Source of the DNA: Diphasiastrum complanatum
Lineage: Eukaryota > Streptophyta > Lycopodiopsida > Lycopodiales > Lycopodiaceae
NCBI GenBank assembly: GCA_029204225.1
Contig: CM055111.1
Coordinates: 15,068,576 to 15,132,575, forward strand
Length of the DNA stretch: 64,000 bases
Direction of reading: 5' to 3'
Under the pieces are notes generated by a model that saw nothing but the letters and a program-made list of their open reading frames with translations, had not been told where the DNA came from and ran no database searches. How positions within the stretch are numbered: the first letter of the stretch is position 1; each line of letters opens with the position of its first letter. The position numbers and the translations under genes are program-made. Below, one piece after another: positions 24,511-36,814 of this stretch.

Positions 24511-25215
24511 ATCTCCTCTTCTTTCTATCCCATCTAGAACATGACTTGGACGCATTTTGACAAGATTTGAAAATGAACAACCTAATTTACGTATTGTTGA
24601 CTTATCCAAGAATGTTTTAAATTCATTGACTGAGTCTCCCCTTCCTCCCTACCTAGAAGCATTGGTTAAGGTAGAATCTACTTGTTTTCAACCAAAGAAT
24701 TTGTCAATGGTGGAAATGTGATCTTTCAAGAGTGGAAGATTTGTAAACTTGAAGAAGCATCTTTGGATCAACACATTATTCAATTCATTGATGTTTTGGA
24801 GTCAAGTCAAGTGGAGGATCAAGCTCAAGACCCGAGGACTCCAAGAAGGATCTTGAGTATCAAGATGGAGCCATCTAGGCTCAATCATATGGATCAAGCA
24901 AGACAAGTTGTCTTTGGCAACATTATTTATGCACTTAATATTTTCATTGATGTATCTTCAAGTGCACAAAATGCCTTGGAATCCATGGCTTGGCATGATG
25001 TTTAGTTTTGAAGTGTGCTACATGTATATAGACACATTTATGGAACATCTTGTAAGGGATCCTCTAAGAGGTGGTGAAAGATCCTTCATGGACATCATTC
25101 TCTATTGGAGTCTCAAAAGTTCCTTCTTTGTAGCTGGATTTTTTAGAAACTTCTAAAAGCTTTCATTGATCTATCAAGAGAGTTGTAAATAGATCAAGCT
25201 AAATTTGAGGAGGAG
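24511..25215 (+). pseudogene. Copia-2 3' interior (pre-RT linker to 3' end)
   Basis: A plus-strand frame at 24682-25005 has an acidic run (VEDQAQDPRTPRR) and then VVFGNIIYALNIFIDVS, ending ALESMAWHDV. This resembles the linker and first residues before a copia reverse transcriptase. The RT and RNase H themselves are missing. The last bases before the LTR, GAGGAGGAG, are a likely polypurine tract. The position before LTR2-B makes this the 3' part of the element whose 5' part lies at 8290-11039. Confidence 0.5.
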
Positions 25216-25916
25216 TGTGAAGAATTGCCAAAAATTGGCAAATCTAGCTTGATCAAAAACCATGTAGAATAGTGTAAATTGTGTACACAAGTGGGTCCCG
25301 CACATGTGAGGCCATGATGCCACATGGGAAACCCATCCTAATATAGGTTAGGTCAAGTCCAGAGAGTTGGTCATGTCTATTTGGTGGTCATCCCTACTTT
25401 ATAGGACCTACACCTAAGTTTAAGGTGAAAATTTGACCAACTAGCTACCTACCAAGCATAACTCTAGGAAATAGACTAGGGTTTCATTTTAGGTCAAGGA
25501 GAGTGAGTTAACTTCCTTATTACATGCTGGAAATCCACCTAACTTCAAGAAGGAAGTCGAATTTGGTATGTATTCTCTCTCTCCATAGTGAGAAGATAGA
25601 AAATTTTTGGAGCTCATTGGCAATCTCAAGCTAGTTCACTATGTACATTGAGTTTTTGTGATCCAAATGAAACCAAATCAATTTCTACTTGTTTCTCAGG
25701 TTGAAGGCCGTACTACAGCCTGTAGTACACATGTGTGGGCTCGGATTTCAATGTTTATCAATGCTTTTGATTGTTAATGCTTGTTGTTTGTCAAATTGCC
25801 AATCTAGATCAACTTTTTTGTGTCTAGTTTTTTGATAGATTGTTAAGCGAGCATCCAATCACTCTTGTGGATCTTTTGTAGATCCATTTATGGTCCTAAA
25901 GTACAGTACTTTCACA
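25216..25916 (+). repeat. Copia LTR2-B (3' LTR of Copia-2)
   Basis: Starts TGTGAAGAATTGCC and ends TTTCACA, followed by ATACC. Opposite in orientation to LTR2-A, about 14 kb away, whose outer flank is also ATACC. Confidence 0.9.
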
Positions 25917-25973
25917 ATACCTTCACCAAATCCTTGATAGATGTGCTTGATCCTTTCACAACCTGCAACACAA
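25917..25973 (-). repeat. Copia-1 leader, first part
   Basis: This short non-coding stretch runs from the LTR1-B primer binding site to the ATACC target duplication of Copia-2. In the minus-strand sense it ends ...GGTAT, the same five bases that open the leader piece at 11040. Confidence 0.5.
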
Positions 25974-25985
25974 GCTTTGATATCA
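25974..25985 (-). other. Primer binding site of Copia-1
   Basis: The minus strand reads TGATATCAAAGC, a one-base variant of the initiator tRNA-Met site, directly after LTR1-B. Confidence 0.8.
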
Positions 25986-26647
25986 TGTGAAGAATTTCAA
26001 ATCATTTAAGATCCAATTCCATAACCCGATCTTTGGTTAGAAATAGATCAACTCTATCCATCTTGCCAATGTGGAAAAATCAATATCTACTTAAAGAAAA
26101 AGATGAAAACTGACTAAGAAATTGATCAGATATAAACATAAAATATGATATGAAGTTGTTGTACAAAAATAGTACCCTACTATATTTCACACTTGTGGAT
26201 CCGAAAGTAGCATAAGATAAGCATTCTACACACAAGATTGCAAGATATCACCAATATAGTGCACCAATGGATAGTAGAACCCAAAGAGAACCATGTATAA
26301 GCATGAATGAGATAAGAGAGAGAGAGAGAATATGTTCTCTCCCCATGAGTTACATCCTTTTATAATAGGTCCAAACCTAAATTTAAAGTTTGGTTTCCCT
26401 CCATAATAAAAACCCTACTATTTTCGTGAATAGATTCAATGTCTCTACTACTCAAACTGAATCTCGTCAAAACTCATGTTCTATAGTTTCCCACACTTTC
26501 CAAAAGTGTTTATTCATATGCTTTTAGACTAATATAGCTTTGGAAAAGTCAAACTCTACGTCTAATATGAAAATTGGCCTCAATTGTGTATTCGACAATT
26601 TATCAAACTATGACCAATCATGACTAAACTAGTTGAAATCTTTCATA
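25986..26647 (-). repeat. Copia LTR1-B (5' LTR of Copia-1)
   Basis: Minus strand from 26647 (TATGAAAGATTTCAACTAG, with the first TG changed to TA) to 25986 (CTTCACA). It matches LTR1-A, including the middle purine microsatellite. Its outer edge directly abuts copia RT sequence at 26648, so Copia-1 probably inserted into another copia element. Confidence 0.85.
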
Positions 26648-26925
26648 GTTCCATTCATAAGTATAAGGCTAGACTTGTAGCAAAAGGATTTTTGCAAGTC
26701 AAAGAAATAGATTATGATGAAACCTTTGCTCTTGTTGCAAAGCTTGTAACCATTAGATTGATCATATGTCTTGCTACTTCTTTCAAATGGGAGTTCTTTC
26801 AACTTGATGTGACAAATAATTTCTTGAATGGATTCTTGGAAGAGAAAATTTAGATGTGCCAACCCGAGGGATTCATCAAACATGGAGAAGAAGACAAAGT
26901 GTGCTTTTTGAAGAAGCACCGCATA
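26648..26925 (+). pseudogene. Copia-3 reverse transcriptase, 5' part
   Basis: Plus strand: SIHKYKARLVAKGF, then IDYDETFALVAK, FQLDVTNNFLNG, a TAG at 26851, and QPEGFIKHGEEDKVCFLKK. This is the first third of a copia RT. It ends within bases of 26925, where gypsy pol takes over without any LTR. The next part of such an RT, starting DGKIIILVLYVDD, lies on the minus strand at 54601, at the other junction with the gypsy element. Confidence 0.85.
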
Positions 26926-29900
26926 CAGAATTACTCATGAATATTTTGTCTAGCAAGATCAATATCTCATTGGGAGAGTTCCTAAAGTTGGTGCCAAAAA
27001 CAAAAGAAGTCTTAACGCAAAAGTTAGCTCAAGAAGAATCAGAAGACCATCAGGAGCCGCTTTTTTGTGCTGGATTTGAAGAATCTAACGATGTACTCCA
27101 TGTTGGAGCCGCTTGGGAAAGTGAACAAAAGAATATCACTCTGTCGATACAATATAGACAATTTTCTGAAGAAGCAGTCGTGATAGATGGCGGTTCAGGA
27201 GTTAACCTGATTTCTACAAAGCTATGTACAAAATGGGGCCTTACAAAGATTAAGCCTGCTACTTTTGCTATTAAACTAGCTAATCAAACGACAGTTCGTC
27301 CACGAGGAATGGTGGAAGATATACCTGTCAGGATTGTAGGAGTACAGTTCGTCATTACTTTCATCGTGATGGACTTACCAGAAGCACCAAATGTCTACCG
27401 AGTTCTCTTAGGACGTCCATGGTTACGAGTTGCACAAGTAATTCATAACTGGGGTACCGGCAAACTCACTTTTGAAAATCGTGAACGTGCAGTTAAAGTT
27501 GATCCTACAACTTGGACTATCAAGCTAGTGGTTGGAAAATTGCAAATCTGTGTGAATCTCAAAGCATTGAATAAAGTGACACGGAAGGATCACGTTCCGT
27601 TGCCTATTATTGAAAGCATTTTGGATCGCCTTGCTGGAACGGAAGCTTATAGTTTCCTGGATGGATTTAGTGGTTACAACCAGGTTAAGATTGCACCTGC
27701 CGATCGCCACAAAATTGCTTTTGCAACAAAATGGGACACCTATGCTTACAAAGTAATGTCATTTGGACTCTGTAATGCACCAAGTTCATTCCAAAGAGTA
27801 ATGCAATTTACCTTTAAAGATTATCTGCAGAAATTCCTTGAAATTTATTGGACGACTTGGGAGTTCATAGTACAGATACAGACCACCTGGATCGATTAGA
27901 GAAAGTCTTTGAAAGATGCCGCAAATATCAGATTTCTCTAAATCCAGAAAAATGCCAGATATGGATTTCTCATGGAGTGGTGCTTGGACATGTGATATCA
28001 AGACATGGTATTACCACCGATTATTCTAAGATCAAAGTTATTGTGGAATTTCCACTGCCAGCAACAATTCGAGGAGTTTATGTGTTTATGGGTCATGCGA
28101 ACTACTATTGAATTTTTATTGTCTTCTTTGCGAATTTAGCACGACCTATATACAAATTAACTACTGTTCCTATTTGGACAGTAGAGGCGTTAGAAGCCTT
28201 TGAAAAATAAAAAAAAGCATTATCTTCAGCACCAATTCTGCGTTCTCCAGATTGGACATTAGAGTTTCATGTTCATACGGATGTCTCAAAATACGCCATT
28301 GGATCATTTTTAATGCAGCCAGGTGACTATAAGAAGGATTATCCTATACGATTTGCAAGCAGACAACTTACAGATCCAAAGAAGAATTATTCAACAACAG
28401 AACGTGAAGCACTAGCCATGATTTTTTCTGTTCGGAAATTTCGTCACTACCTCATGGAAATGCACTTTGCATTTCATACGGATCATCAACCGTTACTTTA
28501 CTTGTTAAATAAGACATGTAATACTGGACGTATTGCAAGATGGTTATTATTATTGACTGAATTTGACTTTCGAATTGTGGTCAGAAAGGGAAAGCAACAT
28601 TATCTAGCCGATCACATTTCGCAAATTGAATCCGCACCAGTTAATACTGAAGTGGATGATGAACTGCCAGATGCTACGTTGTTCTATGTTGAAGCAATAC
28701 CTGAGTGGGCGGCAAATATTGTTGAGTACCTAATGCTAGGACAACCGAATGACTCTTTGACAAAAGTACAGAAAAGACAATTGATTCATAAGGCTCAACC
28801 TTATCAATTAATTGCAAGACAATTGTATTGTCGTGGATCAGATAATATTTTACGAAGATGTGTTTTACCGCATGAAGTACCAGATTTAATCATGTTTTCA
28901 CATGATGGCATGGGTGGAGGACACTTCTCTATAGATATTACTGTTTGCAAACTTTTGCAATTCGGTTGTTGGTGGCCTATGCTTCATAAGGACACAGAAA
29001 ATTTTATTCAGACATGTGATGTCTGCCAGCGAGCACGACGACCTACTCGACAGAATTATGAACCCTTACATCTGGTTTTATCGCAAGCATCGTTTGAAAA
29101 ATGGGAACTTGAATATGTTGGTCCTATTCATCCCGTTGTGCAAGGATCTCAGGCCCGATACATTATTGTCGCAGCTGATTATATGACCAAGTGGGTTGAA
29201 GCCAAAGTTGTCAAAGTGACTGATGTGAAATCTACGGCCAAGTTTCTATATGAAAATATTATAATCAGATTTGGATGTCCGATTGAAATTGTCAGTGATC
29301 GGGGTACACACTTTGTTAATCAAACAATAAATTGTTTATTGGAAGATTTTTTTGTTATACACAGATTTAGTACTCCCTATTATCCCAGAGGGAATGGCCA
29401 AGCTGAATTTTCCAATAAGATTCTCTGCACCATTATGACAAAGACAGTTGAAGCAAGTCGGTCTGATTGGGAACATAAACTGTATGCAACATTATGGGCA
29501 TTCAAAACCGCTTACAAAAATAGTACAAATCAAACACCTTTTCAATTGGTTTATGGTCAAGATGTTGTTATGCCAATTGAATTTTTAATCCCATCTTTAC
29601 GCATAGCAGCAATAGAACGATTAAATGATGATCAGTTTTTACAACTTCGTCATGAAGCGGTGCACAAATTATGTGAAACCCGATTGATGGCAGTTCATGC
29701 CTTAGCAGCAGAGAAAGCCCGCCGCAAGGCATGGCACGATTGTCGATTGCACAAGAAAGATCTGGAAGCAGGAGATCTTGCATTGATGTACAAAACCAAG
29801 CTAATTAAGGGTAAGTTGAAGTTTACTGGTGAAGGCCCGTATAAAATGAAGGAAATCCTGAACTATGACGAAGTAATTCTTGAGCACTTGGATGGAAAAC

Positions 29901-29974
29901 GATTTGATACTCGAATCAATGACAACCGATTACGCAAGTTTTGGCAGCCTGCTCTGCCAGTTCAGCAAGTCTGA
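26926..29974 (+). pseudogene. Gypsy pol: protease, RT, RNase H, integrase
   Basis: This is the polyprotein of a Ty3/gypsy element, in the normal gypsy order. The protease has VVIDGGSGVNLIS near 27178-27216. The RT has ICVNLKALN, FLDGFSGYNQV and MSFGLCNAPSSFQ. A one-base frameshift falls exactly at the catalytic Y-x-D-D (27847). A TGA at 28109 and a TAA at 28208 interrupt the RT/RNase H region, so no active polymerase can be made. RNase H and integrase are then open from 28313 to 29974. The integrase has an HHCC finger (28901-29030) and a complete D, D-35-E triad (codons at 29176, 29297 and 29405). No chromodomain was seen. The left edge is a breakpoint with copia RT; gag and the 5' LTR are found at 54602-57835 on the other strand. 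Confidence 0.9.
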
Positions 29975-30815
29975 TCTCAATATATATTTTTATTTTATTT
30001 GTTTTCAATTTTTTGTTCTCAGTATTTAATTTGCTGACTTTTTTTGGAAAAAGACAGTTAAAAAAAAAAAACAAGAAAAAGAGAAAAAAAATAAAATAAA
30101 AAAAGACTGATGAGCAAAAGTCAAGAAGTCATCAACATAAGGAAAAGGAAGCACAGTATTTTTTTTTTTTTAATGAAAAATGACTTAGAAAACCACTGTT
30201 TGGACAGAATTGGCCAATACAGTATTAGAAACCTGCGCTGAGCTCTCAGACTGTACATCCACCCTTCATTTATTTGAATTGAAGTGGGCGAAGGTTTTGA
30301 CAAGAGAAAAATCAATTTTTGAGTCAGGCGAATGTTCAGTGATATTTCATTTTGAGAATCTTTGTCGAGTATCATAACCTCATTATGAACCTTCGCCGAC
30401 CTGCTAGATGATTTTAAAATGTCAAAATTAGGTTGTCAATAGGTTCAGATTGTGGAAAAAAATATTTATGACAGTACCTGGGCGAAGGACCCTCCTGGGC
30501 GAAGGTTCATCCTTCGCCAGCTCTGGAAAACGTTCGCCTGATAGGTTCAGATCCCTAGAAACCTTCGCCAAGATTTCTATAGCCTATTTTTACAGTATTG
30601 TACATGCTTGCAAATTTTTGTTTAGAACTGATCAGCCCAACTACTATTCAGTGTAATGGACCCACCAAATTCACCTATAAGTTGGTTGAATTTGATTCAT
30701 TCCTCACCTATGCTAGCAAAGCTCTTGCGAATTTTTCTTGTGACCAAAGCCTTCCAGATTTCTTGCATTGCCTTCTGATACACTTTCACGCATTTATAAT
30801 TCCTTTCTGATCATC
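29975..30815 (+). repeat. Gypsy spacer between pol and extra ORF
   Basis: Non-coding. It starts with an A-rich run (30055-30105), then carries at least six forms of GGCGAAGGTTC or its reverse between 30285 and 30572. The same motif recurs in the 5' leader at 56130-56760. It may hold a second promoter or splice signals for the extra ORF; nothing decisive is visible. Confidence 0.6.
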
Positions 30816-33694
30816 ATGTCTTCTACCAATACTTCCCAGTCTCCACGCTATACTATCCATCGTGATGTCCCATCTGCAACGGACATCATGATTCTTCCTA
30901 GCACAAGCATGGTACTCAGTGGATGACCCTTGCGGAACCTCTACTTACTACAATAGGTATTCATGAGAGAGCCTTTTCGGGATGCATCAATATGGATTTC
31001 ATCACTCTTGCCTTTAGTACGTGGAAGGAAGAGAAATCCAAGTTTTATATCACCTTCCAAGGAGCCGCACACAAAGTGCGCATCACTGAGGCCGCACTTG
31101 CAGCTATAGGAATCTCATCTGGTACGCAAGCCTCACCCAATCACAAGCATGCCAAACAGGCCATCAAGCCATACATTGACCCACCAATGATCTGCACTGG
31201 ACTAATGATGGCTACCTTCTAGAAGCCATCACTGAGCCTTCCATCCACACCGCTGCCCAGTTGTTGAATCATTTCCAGATGGTTGGCAACCTCAGGAAAG
31301 ACCGCATCACATCTCAAATCCTTCACAAGATAGTGGAGTCTCACACTAAGTTGGCCAAAGCTCCTCTTGAACCATATAACTGGTTCAAGACTGTTTCTGG
31401 TGAGCTCAAGCGAGTTATTAAGGCCAATACAAAGCAGCAGTTCGCCGCTGGCTCTCTATTGTCCCTCTTAGCCGCTTCTCACTTAGAAAACAGAATCCAT
31501 GGCTTCCACCTGGATTCTGTGCTTTCGGTTTACGAAGAAGCACCGGCTGAGTCATCTCATCAGGCCTCAAATTCTCATAGTTGTCGTCGTCCACGCAGCG
31601 AGATCGTAATTCCTGACTTGCCTTCCACGTCACGACGTCGCACTAGGCATACCTCGTTAGCTGCGCTTCCACCTCTTGATGTTGTTCGCACTGAACTTCC
31701 CATTCCCCTCGCCTCTCATGTTTCCCTCACCTCTACTCCCATACAAGGACAAACTGTGACCATTGGGCCTACCATTCCCATCACATCTGCCTAGGCCGCC
31801 TCACCCCTGCACATCGAAGCAACCTCACCTAACACACAGTTCTTCATGGATATGTTCGATGATTCCGACCCCCTTGGGGCCACCGAAATCTTTGAAATGC
31901 TCCAGAGCCCAGTGCCCTTTGAACTCCAATCCCTTGGAAGAGAATTTGGGCATATCCATGAATCTACGGTTGGTGTCGAAGATGTCAGTCAGCAACCACC
32001 CACACAGGGTAGCCCAGCCACACTTCGAGTCGACACAGCTGTAAAGTCACCAAAGCAATTCGATGCCACAGTGCCTGAAGGGTTTGAAGAAGAGGATACT
32101 TTTGAAGAAGAAGAGACCTTGGCACCTAGTCCATGCCTACCAAGGACAGTACCATCAGGGTCTCCTGTTGCTGCCACCTCCACGACCGTTGATTCTGGTG
32201 ATGCTCTAGGGTTAGTTTTCAGTCTTGGGCAAGTGATCCAGTCTATGCTGGATAAGAAGAAGGAAATGGAGCAGAGGATCTCTGATCTAGGATCCGAAAA
32301 CACTCTGATCAGCTAGAAAATTGTCCAGCTGGATCGAGAGGTGAAGATAGCCAAGCAACATGAAGAAAAGGGCGAAAGTGAAAAGACATTGGCCCAGCAA
32401 CAAGCTGATCGCTTGGAAACCTACATCAGCTCCTTGCAAAACGCCTTGACAATCGCACAGGATCAGGTAGATAAGGCAGTGCAAGAGGCCAAGCAACAAG
32501 TGCAGCTGCTGAAGGGGCAATTACAGATGGCCGAACAAGATCGCACATGGCTTCAAGGTGAATTGGATGCGACCACCCTTGAGCGTGATGCCTATCTGCA
32601 AACACAAATACCCGATCATCTGGTCACACCGACGAAGATTGCATATTTGTTCAAGAAAATGGAAACATACAAAGTGGCCCTTCAGGGATTCCAAGGCCGC
32701 TTCAATAGGTTCAAAGGAGCAGCTTCAACCGAGCTGGCAAAGGCAAAAGAGACCATCAACGCCTATGAAAAAGCCGCCACTCAAGTGTTGGAAGCCGGAC
32801 CACAAATCCTTGTCCCAGTCATGCCGCAATTCTCCCCTTCACGCCAAGAAGCTGTACAAATGGATACAAGGGTTGATTCGAGCATGGACCAGGGAGGAGC
32901 TCCAGATCTAGCAGATCAACCGCCAATCATACAGGCAGTACAAGTGGGTCCATCCTCATCAAGGACAAGCCATTTATTCATAAGGCCCATCAGCGTTGAG
33001 GACTAGATCTAGACCTTCTTAAAGCAACATCCACATGAGTCCTCGCGTGGGGGATGGGTTCTCAAATTTAAGACCTTCGAGATCGAGGTCGGCAAAGAAT
33101 TGGACAAAATACCTGCACTGGGAGAGCAGTCGGCATGGAGAATCACAGTTGCGGGTAGATCCTTATTATGTGCCAATGCCACAAAGACATAAATGGAAAG
33201 AGTTGGGATTGGCTATGGACAAAATCACCATCCATACGCCCAATTGGCCAATCATCCATCAACCTTACAACTGGAACATTTCAGTGGACTTCCACCGGGC
33301 CTTACAAGCATATCAGAGAGAGTATGTCCACTCTCCGGATCCAACGGTGCGACAATCGGCAATGTTTGCAAAAGATCTAACTTTTTTGACATCAGTGGCA
33401 ACCAAATGGGACGATTGCCTTCCTACCCTGGCATTCGATCCAAATAAGCCGATGGCCTCAGAGCAAATCAAAGATCAGCTGTCGATTGTTCGACTGTATT
33501 TTTGTGCGGCTATGATGGGAGGCTCTTGGGAATCCCGCTTCACCTCATGGACAAGTTCCAAGTGGATTGTCGGAGCCCACCGTTGTTTCCTGCCGCATAA
33601 TTTGGATTTCAATACTACACACCTTGATTTTATGGAGAAGGTGCAGTATCATTTAATTAAGATTCGGCGCAAAGCCAATAAAAGTCCCCAATAA
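30816..33694 (+). pseudogene. Gypsy extra ORF (ORF3), copy B, decayed
   Basis: Second copy of the large ORF between integrase and 3' LTR. ATG at 30816. A one-base deletion near 30912 shifts the frame (reading resumes at 30923-31222, then 31261-31794 and 31846-32316). TAG codons occur near 31792, 32314 and 33004, and a deletion of about 53 bases near 33149 (relative to copy A 2530-2583) shifts the frame again. The order matches copy A: N-terminal globular part, Ser/Pro-rich and acidic stretch, long coiled coil (32220-32800), and C-terminal globular part to 33694. Lying on the same strand as pol and directly before the polypurine tract, it belongs to the element. No transmembrane segment, protease or polymerase motif is seen, so an envelope role is not supported by the sequence. 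An RNA-binding, structural or movement function cannot be told apart. Confidence 0.65.
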
Positions 33695-33744
33695 CTGCAT
33701 ATTGCAGGTGTCGTAGGACCGCCACCAGTTTTGGTGGGGGATAC

Positions 33745-34487
33745 TGTTGGAGGGTTTGCGGATCCCAAGCCAATCCTAACCCTAGTTAATAAGTGAGAGG
33801 GATTTGGCACCCTGCGTGTGTAAGTCCAACCCAATGATCACATAGTTATTTGATTAATTAGAAGTCAATAAAAGGACTTTAGTCCTTTTTGCGGGACTTT
33901 TAATGTCGCAGGGCCTAAATGTCAAGTTAGTGAATAAAGTTGGGTTTCCCTCCAATTTTGATGGTTCCCACACTTTTTTAAATCTGAATAAAAAGAGAGG
34001 CAAGACTGGACCAATAGGATTCAGAGGCCAGGGTCCTCCTCTCTACTATAAAAAGAGACCAACTCAAGTTGCTCCTGATGTTCATTTCCTCATTTCAATA
34101 AAGCAGATTGATTCTCTTTAGAAATGGATTGATGAATGTCCTTGCTCTTCCTCTCTTTTCCTCCATTTCTCATGCTTCCTTTGTATTTGCTAATTGTTGG
34201 ATTTGATCATTATTGGGATTGCTATTTCTTATGCTTTTTGTGAGAGAGAAAAGGAGAGAGAGAAGAGTAAGTTTCTATCATTGTTGTGGATTTAGGGTTA
34301 ATGGAAGTAGGGTTAATGGATGTAGTGTTAATGGAAGTTAGTGTTAGATCCTCCATTCATGTTGAAATCTGAACTATACTATCACTCTCATGGGAACAAA
34401 CCTCCGCGTGACAACTAACTTCGTCTCTTTGATGCTAGATTGACTAGATCTTGGATTCAGGTTAGGCAAGGAAAGAAACCCACTACA
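33745..34487 (+). repeat. Gypsy 3' LTR (GyLTR-B)
   Basis: 743 bases, TGTTGGAGGG...CCCACTACA, after a GGTGGGGG polypurine tract. TATA box near 34047 and AATAAA at 34097. It is very close to GyLTR-C (57094-57835, 742 bases): in the most conserved 219-base stretch the translations differ at only 3 of 72 positions. The five bases after it are AACAT, the same five that precede GyLTR-C in element orientation. Confidence 0.92.
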
Positions 34488-34509
34488 AACATTGTCCCCT
34501 AACAGTTTA

Positions 34510-35490
34510 TCTTTATTTTCTAATTCCTATGTCTCTAGCGAAGTCATGGTATGATAAGAGGAGATTGAAAATTGTAATGGGGACGAAATATTTTAGATGA
34601 GTAGAAAGTAATTGATCGTACTGTACATATTTATTAGAATCTACAAAAGTTAATGAAGGAGGGGCGGGAAAAGATACAAAAATATGGCTCAATGTATCAC
34701 TCAGGAAAAACGATTTAGAGAGTTGTGTGGACTGTTCAATAGATTTGGGAGGGGATTTAGAAACTGATTTATGTGTATTGGGAGGAGATTTGGAAGGGGA
34801 TTTAGAAACTGATTTTTGAGGAGATTTGGAAGGGGACTTGGATGGGTACTTGAATGGGGACTTGGGAAAAGATGATGAAGAGGAAGAAGAGGGGGGAGAA
34901 GGGGTTGGTGTTCAAGGAGAAGCTACTAACTTTAGAATAGCCCTCACTTTCTTTGGAGGGGCTAAGGATCTTTTCTTTTTGATAGCAACATGTTGAACGA
35001 TTCCTGGTAGCCTCTTTGGTTCAACCTACTTCATCTTCCTTGCTAAAGTGGTGGTAGCAATAGCTGAAGCAGGATGAGGTGGCCGAAAATTATGGGCAAA
35101 TGTCTCATATGCATCCATCATATGAAATATCAGCACAAAATCTTTGGGACTTATTGTTATCCTTCTTCCATGTATTGCAGCTACAACACAATCTGAAAAG
35201 AGTTTTATTTAAAAATTTTCATAAAATTTGTGCAGTGTTTCAACTGCAGTCACAGTCCATCTTACATCTGCTGAAATATCCTTGGTCACCTACTTGATAC
35301 ATCTTTGCATGTGAGCCTTGGGGATGAGGAGGTTCATCGTTTTTTGAAGCCTCTTAATATCTTTCAGCCATGCTGGATCTCTGGGCCAACCCACTCTCCT
35401 TGGTGCTACTTGTTGCCTTTGAGATGAAGGTGGAGGTGGAGATGGCTATGGAGATGCAACTACACTCACAAGATCTACATTTCAAGCCAA
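34510..35490 (-). pseudogene. Histone H3-like ORF with Lys-Ser-Pro tail
   Basis: A minus-strand frame reads without gaps against the complete histone H3 fold. The alpha-N/alpha-1 region has LKDIKRLQKTMNLLIPK (about 35365-35315). Alpha-2 is about 35260-35205. The loop-2/alpha-3 region has VVAAIHGRRITISPKDF (about 35190-35138). Loop 1 has the same length as in canonical H3, not the longer loop common in CENH3. In-frame stops (one in alpha-1, one in alpha-2, others before and after the fold) show this copy is dead. Ahead of the fold is a Pro/Ser-rich stretch; behind it is a basic stretch and then repeated K-S-P units (34740-34895), reminiscent of SPKK-type DNA-binding tails. Real H3 ends shortly after alpha-3, so this long tail is unusual. 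The frame starts about 50-120 bases downstream of a copia-like PBS and LTR, and GyLTR-B sits directly at its 3' end. Confidence 0.6.
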
Positions 35491-35531
35491 ATTTTTCATC
35501 ACTCTTGATGCATGGATTATTATCTTAGGTA

Positions 35532-35544
35532 GGTTCTGGTACCA
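35532..35544 (-). other. Degenerate primer binding site
   Basis: The minus strand reads TGGTACCAGAACC, two changes from the initiator tRNA-Met site, immediately after an LTR end (CTTCACA). It suggests that the H3-like ORF is interior sequence of an LTR element. Confidence 0.65.
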
Positions 35545-36478
35545 TGTGAAGTTTTCACACGTGTGGGGACAGTCTCCTAAGATGTGGGTGATTGCACAAA
35601 GATCAAGGACTTGGTGGATTTCAAGATCTATCGTCAAAAATCTAAGGCAAGCGCACATAGAATATGCATAAATCATTCACCAAAGTACATACACATGTAA
35701 AGGCAACTCATGATAAAAAAAAGTAAGTATAGAATACAAGGACTAGCTCTTGAGTAGAGAGAGAAAGCAACAAAATCTCTAAGTGTAAAATCTCACACAA
35801 TCTCCAAAAAACTAGGTGTAGAATGGTTCCCTCTCACATACTAGTAGTAACTCGAGGTAGGGAGAGTGAAATATGATTGGACCCCTTCTTTTCCTCATCC
35901 TAATTTGATTAGCTTAGTGACATAAGGGCCCTCAAATTTGATTGGACCAATTTCATGGATCTCTCTCTTTTGATTAGTCACATGATCTCAAGACAACTCA
36001 TAAGAGATTGCCACTCACCCTCTCTCATCATGACAAATGTAGAAAGCCTAAGCTAGCTCGAGCCACAACACGTTCCAAATTTGTGTATAAGGACTAAAAA
36101 ATTCTAGACACCCCTAAACTCAACATAGATTGATTTTACCAAATTTTCACAAGAATCACCTCCTACTTTGATTGGACCACTTACATGCCACATCTTACAT
36201 TGATTGGACCATTTTGGGCATCCTTCACTATGATTGGTCCATATTGACAAATAAGATTATGAGGTGCAATGTCACTAGCCCTCTACAATCAAGCCAAGTG
36301 TAAGTAACCTACACTACCATGAGCTAATCCAAGTCTAAATTTGGCCTAATCATATAATTACAAGTGTACAATGAGTGGTTTTGATAGAGGACCCCTAAAC
36401 CTCAACTTTAAGGCCTATTGACTATTCAAGCTCAAAATAAATGAACTAAAGTGATTATGCCTACCGTCCACATGTAAG

Positions 36479-36551
<73 letters not shown>

Positions 36552-36803
36552 CAACACCTTTGATGCAAACATCATGAGAATCAGTTAATTGGATGCTCTC
36601 AAATTTGGTGATACATTAATTGGTTCATTGTAGAAATGGAAAAACCTATGTAAGGAGCCCATAATGGACTAAGAAAAAGCTCACTTCAATGGACAACTTT
36701 CAATTTTTTTCAACTTGACCTTTTGAAGCTACTTCATAATACTCTATTTGAAACTTCAATAACTATCCTCTTTCAAAAAAGTTTCCTAATTTTATCAAGA
36801 TTC
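35545..36803 (-). repeat. Copia-type LTR6
   Basis: The inner edge at 35545 is set by the PBS. The outer edge near 36803 (TGTGAATCTTG on the minus strand) is inferred from the point where copia gag sequence stops. It carries a CACACGTGTG palindrome at 35556-35565 and a long TC repeat. No second copy was recognised in the window. Confidence 0.5.
36479..36548. repeat. (TC)n microsatellite
   Basis: About 70 bases of perfect TC repeat inside LTR6. Confidence 0.95.
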
Positions 36804-36814
36804 ACATACCAAGC

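Noticed and set aside
30816-33694. Envelope gene
   Set aside because: The position suits env, but no signal peptide, furin-like site or transmembrane segment is visible in either copy.
34740-34895. Possible minisatellite of GGAGATTTGGAAGGGGA-like units
   Set aside because: On the minus strand the units encode Lys-Ser-Pro repeats in frame with the H3-like fold, so it was treated as part of that ORF.
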